Assembly: GCA_035654775.1 (NCBI GenBank)
Contig: DASRWB010000067.1
Coordinates: 1-64,000 of the forward strand
Direction: 5' to 3'
Source: HKST-UBA85 sp035654775
Lineage (GTDB): Bacteria; Bacteroidota; Bacteroidia; Flavobacteriales; Flavobacteriaceae
DNA: 64,000 nucleotides
In this document: positions 22,951-32,103 of the stretch, piece by piece
Position numbering within the stretch: the first letter of the stretch is position 1
Layout: each line of letters begins with the position of its first letter
Program-made: the position numbers and the translations under genes
The notes under the pieces: model-generated
What the model was told of the DNA's origin: nothing
What the model saw: the letters and a program-made list of their open reading frames with translations, nothing else
Databases searched by the model: none

Positions 22951-25209
22951 ATGAAGAAGTTATTTTTATTAATGCTTTCTGTTTTATTCGCTTTTGCAAG
23001 TATAGCACAAGAAGAGCAGAAGCCCAATTACCAAGGCCATACAGATCAAAACAAGTTTAGACAAATGAAAGACCTGTTGCCAACACCCAATGATCAGCGT
23101 ACCGCTTCCGGTGCACCCGGCCATCAGTATACGCAGCAACAAGTAGATTATGTAATGGATATCAAGCTAGACGAAGATACAAACCGTATTTACGGGCACG
23201 AAAAAATAACCTATCATAACAACTCAAAAGATTACCTAGAATACCTGTGGCTTCAGCTCGATCAAAACATGCGCGCAGCCGATTCAAAAACCCCTGATAT
23301 TGGAACCGAAAACCTCAATTCAGCATTTCACGGACCGCAATCTTTTACACGAAGCAACTTAAAAAAACCTTTTGATGGCGGATTCAACATCGAGTACGTA
23401 AAAAAATTAGATGGTAGCGATTTATCTTATTTGATAAACCAAACCATGATGCGTATTAACCTAGAAAAACCTTTAGCACCTGGAGAAACTTTTGAGTTTC
23501 AAATCAAATGGTGGTACAACATAAATGATTATTTTAATTTTGGAGGTCGCTCCGGATATGAACCTTTTCCGGACGGAAATAAGGCCTACGTTATCGCACA
23601 ATTTTTTCCAAGACTCTGTGTTTACGACAATGTAGAAGGATGGCAAAACATGCAATTTTGGGGAAGAAGTGAGTTTGCCTTGGAATTTGGGGATTACGAT
23701 GTGAAAATAACAGTACCTTCAGACCATATTTTAGAAGCAACAGGCGAATTGCAAAACCCAAAAGAAGTCCTAACAGCCACACAGCGTAAACGTTTTGATC
23801 AAGCCAGAACCTCTTTTAAAGACCCTGTTTTTATCGTTACCCAGGAAGAAGCGGAAGCCAATGAAAAAGGCAAAGCAACCACTACCAAAACCTGGCATTT
23901 TAACGCCAAAAAAGTAAGAGATTTTGCTTTTGCTACCTCAAGAAAATACATCTGGGATGCAATGGCTGTTGACATCAACGGCCGTACCGTAATGGCTATA
24001 TCCTTGTATCCAAAAGAAGGTAATCCTTTATGGGAAGAACACTCTACGCGTGTTGTGGCCAATACCTTAGAAGAATACTCCAAGCTTACCTTTGATTATC
24101 CTTATTCCAAAGCCGTATCTGTTAATGCCGACCGTCAAGGAATGGAATACCCAATGATATGCTTCAATTTTGGCCGTCCTAATGCAGACGGAACCTATTC
24201 AGAAAGACTTAAGCGCGGGATGATAGGCGTAATTACTCACGAAGTAGGCCATAATTTCTTCCCTATGATTGTAAACAGTGATGAACGTCAGTGGACTTGG
24301 ATGGATGAAGGCTTAAATTCTTTTGTAGAAACGCTTGCTGAGCTGGATTATGACCCTAATTTTGAAACCGGAAACCTACCTAAAGATATTGTCAGATATA
24401 TGAGTGGCGACCAAAAATACCTATCGCCCATCATGTCTCAAGGCGATTATGTGTATCAATTTGGCCCGAATGCCTATACAAAACCGGCTGCCGGACTTTA
24501 TATGCTAAGACAAACCATTATGGGGCCGGAATTGTTTGACTATGCCTTCAGAACCTATTCGCAACGCTGGATGTTTAAACATCCTACACCTGGCGATTTT
24601 TTCCGAACTATGGAAGATGCTTCGGCTATGGATTTAGACTGGTTTTGGCGAGGTTGGTTTTACACAACAGATGTTACAGATATTGGAGTGAAACAAGTAA
24701 AGAAATTTTACTTAACCGATGAACCAACCGAAGATGCTAAAAAATATGCCGAACAGCGCAATTTCAATTTAGATGAATACGAAGGAAAACTTATTTTTTA
24801 TGCTGAAGCCGGCGAAAACTTTGACTCTTCTAAAGCCAAAAAAGCTACAGATTTTGATTTTTTAAACACCCATTTGGAAAGTTTACCTGAGGAAGAAAAA
24901 CAAACCCTAAAAGAAGCACCAAACTATTTCTATGAAGTTACTTTTGAAAAACCCGGCGGATTGGTTATGCCTATCATTGTGGAGCTAACCTATGAAGACG
25001 GAACCAAAGAAAGAAAGCACTATCCCGCACAAATATGGAGATACAATGATGCCGAAGTAAGTAAAGTCTACAGAACACAGCAACCTATTGTAAGCATTGT
25101 AGTTGATCCCGATTTAGAAACCGCCGACGTAGATACTTCAAACAATAGTTGGCCTAAAGAAGTAAAACAAAGCGATTTTGAAAAATTTAAAAACGAAGTG
25201 AAAAATTAA
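22951..25209 (+). CDS. M1-family zinc aminopeptidase, exported
   Basis: The 752-residue protein has a signal peptide (1-19, ending SIAQ) and a gluzincin domain. The zinc site is HEVGH (His430, Glu431, His434) with Glu453 as third ligand in TWMDEG, the spacing HExxH-x18-E of family M1. The typical exopeptidase GAMEN motif is replaced by a region reading RQGMEYPMICFN, a known form in this branch. The N-terminal saddle domain and a C-terminal beta-rich part complete it. Peptide degradation in the periplasm or outside is expected. A hairpin terminator follows. Confidence 0.92.
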   Translation: MKKLFLLMLSVLFAFASIAQEEQKPNYQGHTDQNKFRQMKDLLPTPNDQRTASGAPGHQYTQQQVDYVMDIKLDEDTNRIYGHEKITYHNNSKDYLEYLWLQLDQNMRAADSKTPDIGTENLNSAFHGPQSFTRSNLKKPFDGGFNIEYVKKLDGSDLSYLINQTMMRINLEKPLAPGETFEFQIKWWYNINDYFNFGGRSGYEPFPDGNKAYVIAQFFPRLCVYDNVEGWQNMQFWGRSEFALEFGDYDVKITVPSDHILEATGELQNPKEVLTATQRKRFDQARTSFKDPVFIVTQEEAEANEKGKATTTKTWHFNAKKVRDFAFATSRKYIWDAMAVDINGRTVMAISLYPKEGNPLWEEHSTRVVANTLEEYSKLTFDYPYSKAVSVNADRQGMEYPMICFNFGRPNADGTYSERLKRGMIGVITHEVGHNFFPMIVNSDERQWTWMDEGLNSFVETLAELDYDPNFETGNLPKDIVRYMSGDQKYLSPIMSQGDYVYQFGPNAYTKPAAGLYMLRQTIMGPELFDYAFRTYSQRWMFKHPTPGDFFRTMEDASAMDLDWFWRGWFYTTDVTDIGVKQVKKFYLTDEPTEDAKKYAEQRNFNLDEYEGKLIFYAEAGENFDSSKAKKATDFDFLNTHLESLPEEEKQTLKEAPNYFYEVTFEKPGGLVMPIIVELTYEDGTKERKHYPAQIWRYNDAEVSKVYRTQQPIVSIVVDPDLETADVDTSNNSWPKEVKQSDFEKFKNEVKN

Positions 25210-25215
25210 AGCCAT

Positions 25216-25244
25216 AAGCCGACTTAAAAAAAGTCGGCTTTTTT
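25216..25244 (+). terminator. terminator after the M1 peptidase gene
   Basis: AAGCCGACTT and AAGTCGGCTT form a 10-bp stem around AAAAA, followed by TTTT. It resembles the nqr terminator stem (ACCGACTT/AAGTCGGT). Confidence 0.85.
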
Positions 25245-25265
25245 AATTTCTATGCATTTGCTTAG

Positions 25266-25273
25266 TATATTTG
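25266..25273 (+). promoter_or_regulatory. -7 element, likely leaderless tatA transcript
   Basis: TATATTTG is a perfect TAnnTTTG that ends 4 bases before the tatA ATG, so the mRNA would start at the start codon. The same 4-base spacing is found at three other genes here. Confidence 0.6.
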
Positions 25274-25277
25274 CAGT

Positions 25278-25565
<288 letters not shown>

Positions 25566-25665
25566 CACTAAAAAAGATTTCTAAACTTATTAGAGGTTTC
25601 TTATATAGAATAGAGTATTCTTAGGTTCTTCTAAAAAACGATATATAAATTTTAAATTCACCTGC

Positions 25666-26313
25666 CTACAACTTTTTCCTGCTCACCGTCAACCCATCAC
25701 GTATAGGCAAAATCACGGTTTCAACACGAGAATCCGCTTTCAAGAGCTTGTTATATTCTATAAGTGCCGGTGTAGCCAAATCCTCTTTTTTAAAGGTTTT
25801 ATCCAGTACTTTGCCACTCCACAACACGTTGTCTGATAATATGATTCCTCCGGGTTTTAACTTGTCTATTATTAAGTGGAAATAATTGACATAGTTTTCT
25901 TTATCAGCATCGATAAACACCAAATCAAAAATCATGTCCAGCTTAGGGATAATGTCTAGTGCATTTCCAACGTGCTGTATAATTTGTTCACCATATGCTG
26001 ATTTTTTGAAATATTTTTTTTGAAAATCGAATAGTTCCTCATTTATATCAATAGTGTGTAACTCGCCATCGGGTTGTAAGCCTTCGGCTAGACATAATGC
26101 AGAATAGCCCGTATAGGTTCCAATTTCCAAAATGTTTTTTGGGTTTATTAATTTGGATAGTAAACTCAACACTCTGCCTTGATAATGTCCGCTAAGCATT
26201 CGCGGTTGTAAAATTTTTAGTTGTGTTTCTCTGTTCAATTCTTTGAGAAGCTGGGGTTCATCTTCAGAGTGAAGTGTAATATAATCATCTATTTCTTCAG
26301 GTATAAATTGCAC
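25666..26313 (-). CDS. SAM-dependent O-methyltransferase (caffeoyl-CoA OMT-like)
   Basis: The 215-residue enzyme has the family features: LEIGTYTGYSALCLAEGL (SAM motif I, about residues 66-83), an acidic HTIDINEE, DLVFIDADKENYVNYF with the metal and SAM Asp residues, and GGIILSDNVLWSGKV. These enzymes methylate catechol-type hydroxyls with a divalent metal. The GTG start overlaps the stop of the upstream amidohydrolase gene by one base, so it is the last gene of the kyn operon. 3-hydroxyanthranilate-like or other aromatic hydroxy intermediates are possible substrates, but that is inference. Confidence 0.87.
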   Translation of the reverse strand: MQFIPEEIDDYITLHSEDEPQLLKELNRETQLKILQPRMLSGHYQGRVLSLLSKLINPKNILEIGTYTGYSALCLAEGLQPDGELHTIDINEELFDFQKKYFKKSAYGEQIIQHVGNALDIIPKLDMIFDLVFIDADKENYVNYFHLIIDKLKPGGIILSDNVLWSGKVLDKTFKKEDLATPALIEYNKLLKADSRVETVILPIRDGLTVSRKKL

Positions 26314-27395
26314 TAGCCTAAAATTTTATTCACTAAATCTTGTTTCTTTTTTTCATCTTCTCCAAACAGCCATTGCAGTACATTATCTTCCCACATAGCA
26401 TCGCGTTCGGTTTCGGTGATAACGTTGCGCTCCATGGCTAAATCTAAAATTTTTCCCGGGTAGGAGGATTGCGAAGAGCTTTCCATTTCACCTAAAGGAT
26501 AAGGGTCGTCCAAACCAATGAGCACTTGTTTTGCGCCTTGATTTTTCACTAGTAGGTCCAAAGAGCCGGTATCGTGAACCAAAGTGTCAAAAAAGATATT
26601 TTTATGTCCTACTGCTTTTCTGGGATGTTTTTTGCCTTCAAAAAGATCCGGTCTGCCGTCAAAACCCTGAATACGTCTGCCTAAGTTTATTTGTGCTAAT
26701 TGTCCTCCATGAGCAAAGCACACACGCATGTTAGGGAATTTTTCGTAATATCCGTTAAGGGTTAAAAAGTGATAAGCATCCGCACATTGTGCTAGCATCC
26801 AGATAAGATGAAAGCGCCAGGAAGTGTTTTCTAGTTTTATAAATTTTTCGCCGTCATACGGATGAATTTCTACGGCCAAATTATATTTACTGGCCAGCTC
26901 AAAAATAGGTTCGTTTTCCTCGTCAAAAATACAACGCCAGGTGCCTATGGTATCCATATAATGGGTAGGTAAACACAGAAGTTGCATGTTTAATTCCTCA
27001 ACACAGCGCTCAATTTCCCAGCATGCTCCACGAACAAATCCCGGATGTACTACAAAGCCACAGGTGAATTTACTGGGATGCTCGTGTTGTATTCGCGCAT
27101 TGAAATCGTTTTGGAAACGTAGCGCTTGCTTCATTTCTTCTACGCGAAGCCCGTTACCGTAAAGCTGTGAGAGGTTTAATACTACAGCATGGTCTATTTT
27201 GTAGCGTTCCATCCATGCCAGTTTTTCGTTTAAAAAAAAACTGGAGTCTGTAATGGGTCTATTCCAGTCTTTTTGAAGCATAAATTTACGGTCTTTGTCT
27301 ACCCAAAAAATTCCTTTTTCTTTCATAAAACTTGGAATTTCTTCCGGATAGGGAAGCAAATGCGAGTGCCCGTTAATGCGAAGTTTTCGCTTCAT
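26313..27395 (-). CDS. probable aminocarboxymuconate-semialdehyde decarboxylase
   Basis: The 360-residue metal-dependent amidohydrolase fits ACMSD, which decarboxylates 2-amino-3-carboxymuconate 6-semialdehyde and diverts it from quinolinate. The N-terminal zinc motif is HSH (His10 and His12 in INGHSHLLPYP). A His/Asp set follows: TCGFVVHPG, VEIHPYDG, CFAHGGQL and the late GLDDPYPLGE with the expected metal Asp. Position right after the dioxygenase gene (15 bases) in an operon of the same pathway strengthens the call. It is slightly longer than the usual ~330 residues. Confidence 0.88.
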   Translation of the reverse strand: MKRKLRINGHSHLLPYPEEIPSFMKEKGIFWVDKDRKFMLQKDWNRPITDSSFFLNEKLAWMERYKIDHAVVLNLSQLYGNGLRVEEMKQALRFQNDFNARIQHEHPSKFTCGFVVHPGFVRGACWEIERCVEELNMQLLCLPTHYMDTIGTWRCIFDEENEPIFELASKYNLAVEIHPYDGEKFIKLENTSWRFHLIWMLAQCADAYHFLTLNGYYEKFPNMRVCFAHGGQLAQINLGRRIQGFDGRPDLFEGKKHPRKAVGHKNIFFDTLVHDTGSLDLLVKNQGAKQVLIGLDDPYPLGEMESSSQSSYPGKILDLAMERNVITETERDAMWEDNVLQWLFGEDEKKKQDLVNKILG

Positions 27396-27410
27396 AATAT
27401 TTTTTAGTGA

Positions 27411-27947
27411 TTAGTTTTCAAGTTGAACTTTTTTGGGCGGTTGCATGACTTTGCCGCAGTTTGGACAAGTACGCTTTTTTTCGTCTCCGTAGTATTCATC
27501 AAAAATTTTTGGCATGTCGGTTTCAATATTGTCCAGCGTGAAATCTTCTTCATAGAGTTTGGTAGTACAATTTTCACAAAACCATAATAAAGCGTCCTGA
27601 ACGCCTTTTTCTCTGGGGTATTCAATAACCAGTCCAACGGTATTGGCCCCGCGTTGAGGCGAATGGGGTACTTTTGGCGGTAAAAGAAAAATCTCACCTT
27701 CTTTTATAGGGATATCTTTGGGCGTACCATTGTCAATTACTTTAAGTACAATGTCGCCTTCTATTTGATAGAAAAATTCCGGTGTTTCGTTGTAGTGATA
27801 ATCTTTTCTGCTATTTGGACCGCCTACAACCATTACAATAAAATCGCCGTCTTTCCAAACCACTTTGTTACCAACCGGTGGTTTTAACAGGTGTCTGTTT
27901 TCTTCAATCCAGGCTTTAAAGTTTACAGGTGGATATAGTTTACTCAT
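27411..27947 (-). CDS. 3-hydroxyanthranilate 3,4-dioxygenase
   Basis: This cupin iron dioxygenase opens 3-hydroxyanthranilate to aminocarboxymuconate semialdehyde. Iron ligands are visible at His51, Glu57 and His95 (DYHYNETPEFFY and PHSPQRG), and the substrate arginines at Arg47 and Arg99. These numbers agree with the well-studied bacterial enzyme. The C-terminus has the rubredoxin-like second metal site of bacterial forms, Cys124, Cys127, Cys161 and Cys164. At 178 residues the length is normal. It sits in the kyn operon before the decarboxylase. Gene symbols in use include haaO and nbaC. Confidence 0.96.
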   Translation of the reverse strand: MSKLYPPVNFKAWIEENRHLLKPPVGNKVVWKDGDFIVMVVGGPNSRKDYHYNETPEFFYQIEGDIVLKVIDNGTPKDIPIKEGEIFLLPPKVPHSPQRGANTVGLVIEYPREKGVQDALLWFCENCTTKLYEEDFTLDNIETDMPKIFDEYYGDEKKRTCPNCGKVMQPPKKVQLEN

Positions 27948-27984
27948 AATATTAGTTTTTATAATTTATGGAATAGGTATAAAG

Positions 27985-28767
27985 TTACAAACTTTTTGTT
28001 CTTCCACCATCAACAGGTAGGTTAATTCCATTTATATAGCTTGCACAGGAACTCGCTAAAAAAGTTACGGCATAGGCCAGTTCTTCGGGTTTAGCAAAGC
28101 GTTTCGCGGGAATAGCATTTTTCATGTTTTCTGATGCTTCCCGTTCACTTTCCCCTGTTTTTGAGGCTTTGTTTTTTATGATTTCATTAAGCCTTTCTGT
28201 TCCTGTGGCACCGGGAAGTACATTGTTTACCGTTATACCAAATTCACCCAGTTCGTTGGCTAACGTTTTGCTCCAGCTTGCTACAGCTCCACGAATGGTA
28301 TTGCTAACGCCTAAACCGTCCAAAGGTTGTTTTACAGAAGTGGAAATGATATTAATAATTCTGCCGTATTTTTCGTTTTTCATAAAAGGTACAAGGGCTT
28401 GAGTCAAAATATGATTGCATTTTAAGTGTTGGGTAAATGCTTGTTCAAACTCTTCAATTTTAGCTGAGAAAATAGGTCCGCCTTTTGGTCCGCCGGTGTT
28501 GTTAATTAAAATATGAAACCCGTGATTTTTGGAAATATATGTGGTGATTTTTTTGTTAAGTTCCTCGGGATTTGAAAAATCGGCCACAATATAATCGTGT
28601 TTTTCAGTATACGGTAGTTCGGCTAAAGTGTCTTTAAGTTTTTGTTCGTTTCTGGCTACTAAAGTTACTATAGTACCTTCTTTAGCCAGTGCAATGGCTG
28701 TAGCTTTTCCTATTCCGGAAGTACTTCCACATACCAAGGCGTATTTGTTATATAAGTTTAAATTCAT
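27985..28767 (-). CDS. SDR-family protein lacking the usual YxxxK
   Basis: The 260-residue protein has a classical short-chain dehydrogenase Rossmann fold: GSTSGIGKATA (residues 14-24), DFSNPEE, INNTGGPKGG for NNAG, and a C-terminal LPVDGGRT. After the catalytic Ser region (IISTSVKQP) the segment that should hold Tyr-x-x-x-Lys reads SNTIRGA, so both Tyr and Lys are replaced. Such a divergent SDR subgroup exists. It lies 6 bases after the aldehyde dehydrogenase gene inside the kyn operon. It may act on an aminomuconate-derived intermediate, but no step is assigned by sequence. Confidence 0.85.
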   Translation of the reverse strand: MNLNLYNKYALVCGSTSGIGKATAIALAKEGTIVTLVARNEQKLKDTLAELPYTEKHDYIVADFSNPEELNKKITTYISKNHGFHILINNTGGPKGGPIFSAKIEEFEQAFTQHLKCNHILTQALVPFMKNEKYGRIINIISTSVKQPLDGLGVSNTIRGAVASWSKTLANELGEFGITVNNVLPGATGTERLNEIIKNKASKTGESEREASENMKNAIPAKRFAKPEELAYAVTFLASSCASYINGINLPVDGGRTKSL

Positions 28768-28773
28768 ACGTAG

Positions 28774-30213
28774 TTAATATTTTATACACACATTTTTAGG
28801 TTCGGTAAAAAAACGAAGGGCTTCAAAACCACCTTCGCGCCCTATTCCTGAAGCCTTTATGCCGCCAAACGGTGTGCGTAAATCCCGAAGCATCCAGGTA
28901 TTTACCCAAACAATTCCAGCTTGTATTTGACTGCTCATACGCATCGTGCGTTTTATGTCGCGAGTCCAAAGTGTTGCCGATAAGCCATAGTTAACTCTGT
29001 TTGCCATTTGAAGTACTTCATCTTCAGTGTTAAATGGCATAAGCGTGACTACAGGTCCAAAAATCTCTTCTTGATTTACCCTACATTCATCGGTAGGAAC
29101 TTCAATTACGGTTGGCTCTAAATAATAGCCTTTTTCATATTCTTTAACGGTTACTTGGTTTCCTCCGTAAAGTATAATCCCTTTTTCTTGTTTGGCTATC
29201 TCCACATAAGCTAATACTTTTTCCAGGTGTTGTTTTGAGACCAAAGCTCCTACCTGAGTAGTTTCATCTGCAGGATGGCCTATTTTTAGTTGTTTTACTT
29301 TTGCAACAAAATCTGTTTTAAATTTCTCATAAATTGGGGCTTCCACAAAAATACGACTGCCGCATAAGCAAATTTGACCTTGGTTGGCAAACGAGGAACG
29401 AACTGTGGTGTTTAGCATATCGTTATAATCACAATCTGCAAAAATAATATTGGGGTTTTTTCCGCCTAATTCCAGCGATAATTTTTTAAACATCGGCGCC
29501 GCTACTTTAGCAATATGAGTTCCGGTAGCCGTACCTCCGGTAAAAGAAATGGCTTTAATATTTGGATGTTCAACAATGGCCTGTCCGGTCGTTGAGCCTA
29601 ACCCGTGAACAATATTAAGTACACCGTCAGGCAACCCGGCTTCGCTGCATATTTTACCTAATAAATAAGCGGTTAGCGGAGTGATTTCACTGGGTTTGGC
29701 TACCACACAATTTCCAGCGGCAATGGCAGGTGCAATTTTCCAGGTGAAAAGATAGAGTGGAAGATTCCATGGCGAAATACAGCCTACCACACCTAAAGGC
29801 TGCCGCAAAGTATAATTAACGGCTTGCATTCCGGTACTTTCATGACTTTCACTGGCAAATTGTGTAATGGCATTTCCAAAAAAACGAAAATTACTAGCCG
29901 CTCTAGGAATATCAACTGTTTTGGCTAAGGTAATGGGTTTGCCGTTGTCTTTACTTTCTGCTTCTGCTAATTGAACAAGGTTGCTTTCCAGTAATTCTGA
30001 AATTTTAATGAGAATGCGGCTACGCTCGTCAAGTGTAGTTTGAGACCATACGGGGAATGCAGCTTGAGCAGCTATGTATGCATTTTCAACATCATTTTTT
30101 GATGAATTTGGCAGTTGCCCATAAACTTCTCCACTGGAAGGACAATAGTTGTCTATCCAGTCATTTGAAGAAGGATTTACATATTGTCCGTTTATGTAAT
30201 TTTGTATTTTCAT
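28774..30213 (-). CDS. aldehyde dehydrogenase, probable 2-aminomuconate semialdehyde dehydrogenase
   Basis: The 479-residue NAD-dependent aldehyde dehydrogenase has the landmarks in order: SPWNLPLY near residue 145, SFTGGTATG, the catalytic Glu in LELGGKNPN and the catalytic Cys in NQGQICLCGSR (about residue 280), and EIFGPVVT near the end. The family sequence around Cys resembles 2-aminomuconate and 2-hydroxymuconate semialdehyde dehydrogenases (AmnC/DmpC type). It oxidises aminomuconate semialdehyde to 2-aminomuconate in this pathway. Its ATG overlaps the stop of the upstream RidA-like gene by 4 bases (ATGA), so it is translationally coupled. Confidence 0.92.
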   Translation of the reverse strand: MKIQNYINGQYVNPSSNDWIDNYCPSSGEVYGQLPNSSKNDVENAYIAAQAAFPVWSQTTLDERSRILIKISELLESNLVQLAEAESKDNGKPITLAKTVDIPRAASNFRFFGNAITQFASESHESTGMQAVNYTLRQPLGVVGCISPWNLPLYLFTWKIAPAIAAGNCVVAKPSEITPLTAYLLGKICSEAGLPDGVLNIVHGLGSTTGQAIVEHPNIKAISFTGGTATGTHIAKVAAPMFKKLSLELGGKNPNIIFADCDYNDMLNTTVRSSFANQGQICLCGSRIFVEAPIYEKFKTDFVAKVKQLKIGHPADETTQVGALVSKQHLEKVLAYVEIAKQEKGIILYGGNQVTVKEYEKGYYLEPTVIEVPTDECRVNQEEIFGPVVTLMPFNTEDEVLQMANRVNYGLSATLWTRDIKRTMRMSSQIQAGIVWVNTWMLRDLRTPFGGIKASGIGREGGFEALRFFTEPKNVCIKY

Positions 30214-30617
30214 TCTTGTTTTTTGTAGGCCATCACTTTAATTTCTACCACCAAGTCCGGATGTGGCAGCTGATGCACAGCTACTGTAGTTCGGGTTGGG
30301 CCTGTGGTTGCGTCAAAAAATTCGGCGTAGGCTTTATTGTAACCGGCAAAGTCGTTCATATTTACCAAAAATGAAGTTACATCCACCACATCTTTAAGTG
30401 AAGCGCCTTCTTTGGCTAAATTCTTTTCAATATTTAGTAAAACTTCCCGAGTTTGTACTTCAATATTAAGGCGCTTGGTTCCCATTTGGTCAATAATATC
30501 AACACCGGCAATGGAATTGTCAGCTCGTCTGGAGCTTGTGCCTGACACAAAAATAAAATCGCCAACACGCTTTGTGTGTGGATACGCGCCTCTGGGTGTT
30601 ACTGTTTTTTCGCTCAT
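30210..30617 (-). CDS. RidA-family deaminase, probable 2-aminomuconate deaminase
   Basis: The 135-residue protein is a RidA/YjgF-fold enamine deaminase. Visible motifs are RGAYPHTKRVGDFIFVSG, a middle QTREVLLNIEKNLA, and the C-terminal TGPTRTTVAVHQLPHPDLVVEI with the conserved Arg. In bacterial meta-cleavage routes for 3-hydroxyanthranilate the 2-aminomuconate deaminase belongs to this superfamily, so the operon suggests that role. General imine hydrolysis is the alternative. It overlaps both neighbours by 4 bases (kmo stop and aldehyde dehydrogenase start). Confidence 0.88.
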   Translation of the reverse strand: MSEKTVTPRGAYPHTKRVGDFIFVSGTSSRRADNSIAGVDIIDQMGTKRLNIEVQTREVLLNIEKNLAKEGASLKDVVDVTSFLVNMNDFAGYNKAYAEFFDATTGPTRTTVAVHQLPHPDLVVEIKVMAYKKQE

Positions 30618-32020
30618 AATATTTGATTTAATCCTGCAATTTTATCGTCTTCTAAAATGGCTTGGGTTGCCGCTTTTACTTTTTCTAAATTGGTTTTTAC
30701 ATCGTCATTGATGTTTAACGTGCCGTCTGCAAGCATATTTAATATGGCTTTGTCCTGTGCTCGACCTTGAAGCATAGCTTCTCTGTATCCTATGTTTTCA
30801 TTAAAGGTTACCAATGAGTATTTTGAAGAATACGCTGCAGGGAATTCCTTTTCAAAAGCCATCTCTAAGTTACGTTTTTCTCTAAAATTAGCGTGGTTAA
30901 CATGTCCTTTCATTTCATGAAAGTTGTCAATGGCTAAATCGGCTATGGCATCGGTGTCCTTTTTTCGTTCTTTTTCGTAGGTTTTAAAGATATGTTCCCA
31001 ATTGTTATTTTCTTTGTCCAATATGCTATCAAAGACCACTACATCTTCAAAAGAGGCATTCATTCCTTGTCCGTAAAAAGGGACTATGGCATGAGCGGCA
31101 TCGCCCATTAACAGAGTGTTTCCTTTGTAATGCCATGGGGAACATTTTACCGTACCTAAAGGTGAAGTTGGGTTTTTGAAAAAATCATCAACCAAATTGG
31201 GCATTAATTTTAAAGCGTCACAAAAGTATTTTTCAAAAAACTCCAGAACGCGTTCATTAGTAGTGAGGTTGTTGAAGTTGTATTCACCTTCATCAAAACT
31301 TAAAAAAAGCGTTACGGTAAAACTCCCGTCTAAATTTGGAAGAGCAATAAGCATAAACGCTTCTCTTCCCCAAATATGAAGTGCATTTTTGAAGGTTTTG
31401 TAGGCTCCTTTTTCGGCGGGTAAAATACTGAGTTCTTTGTAGCCGTGCGAAAGCCAGTTTTGGGAAAAGCTAAATAAAAACTTATGACTTAAAAAATAAC
31501 TTTTTCGCAAAGCTGAACCAGCACCATCGGTAGCAAAAATAACATCGGCATCTTCTATAAATTCAGTGTTTGTATCCAGGTCTTTAAACCTTGCCGTTGT
31601 GTTTTCAAAGTCAACGGACTTGCATTTTTTGTTAAAGTGAAGGGTTACATTTTTATGTTTTTCGGCTTCGTCCAAAAGTAGGGCGTTTAATTGTCCTCTG
31701 GAAATGGAGTTTATGTGTTCATTTTTACGACCACTATATGGTGCCAATGTAGTATTACCTTCTATATCATGTAACATACGCCCATGCATAGGAATACACA
31801 AAGACATTACTTTTTCTTCAAGCCCAACAAGCTTCATAGCTTTGAGACCGCGATTTGAAAAGGCTAAGTTTATGGAACGACCGGCAGAAATATTTACTTT
31901 TCTTAAATCGGGACGCATTTCCATTACGGTTACATGATAACCTCTTTGGCCTAAACGAAGAGCTAGTAAACTTCCACATAAACCAGCGCCAATAATAAGG
32001 ATGTTTTGTTGTTTATCCAT
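30614..32020 (-). CDS. kmo: kynurenine 3-monooxygenase
   Basis: KMO hydroxylates kynurenine to 3-hydroxykynurenine with NADPH and FAD. The 468-residue product begins with the FAD motif IIGAGLCGSLLALRLGQRG (residues 9-27), followed by RSINLAFSNRGLKA and RGQLNALLL, which are specific for KMO. The second FAD motif GDAAHAIVPFYGQGMNASFED is near residue 310. Length is typical of bacterial forms. It is the second gene of the kyn operon, 83 bases after kynU. The 3' end overlaps the RidA-like gene by 4 bases. Confidence 0.96.
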   Translation of the reverse strand: MDKQQNILIIGAGLCGSLLALRLGQRGYHVTVMEMRPDLRKVNISAGRSINLAFSNRGLKAMKLVGLEEKVMSLCIPMHGRMLHDIEGNTTLAPYSGRKNEHINSISRGQLNALLLDEAEKHKNVTLHFNKKCKSVDFENTTARFKDLDTNTEFIEDADVIFATDGAGSALRKSYFLSHKFLFSFSQNWLSHGYKELSILPAEKGAYKTFKNALHIWGREAFMLIALPNLDGSFTVTLFLSFDEGEYNFNNLTTNERVLEFFEKYFCDALKLMPNLVDDFFKNPTSPLGTVKCSPWHYKGNTLLMGDAAHAIVPFYGQGMNASFEDVVVFDSILDKENNNWEHIFKTYEKERKKDTDAIADLAIDNFHEMKGHVNHANFREKRNLEMAFEKEFPAAYSSKYSLVTFNENIGYREAMLQGRAQDKAILNMLADGTLNINDDVKTNLEKVKAATQAILEDDKIAGLNQIL

Positions 32021-32103
32021 CGTTTAAAAGTCTTGCACAGTTATTGTACTGATGAGTAAAATTAGTGTATAAGTGGCTTTATTTTTGTTTGGCATAACCA
32101 GAG

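Noticed and set aside
25607..25621. Hairpin AGAATA-GAG-TATTCT between tatA and the O-methyltransferase gene as a terminator
   Set aside because: The stem is short and AT-rich and lacks a clear T tract. It may still weakly end transcription of the convergent genes.
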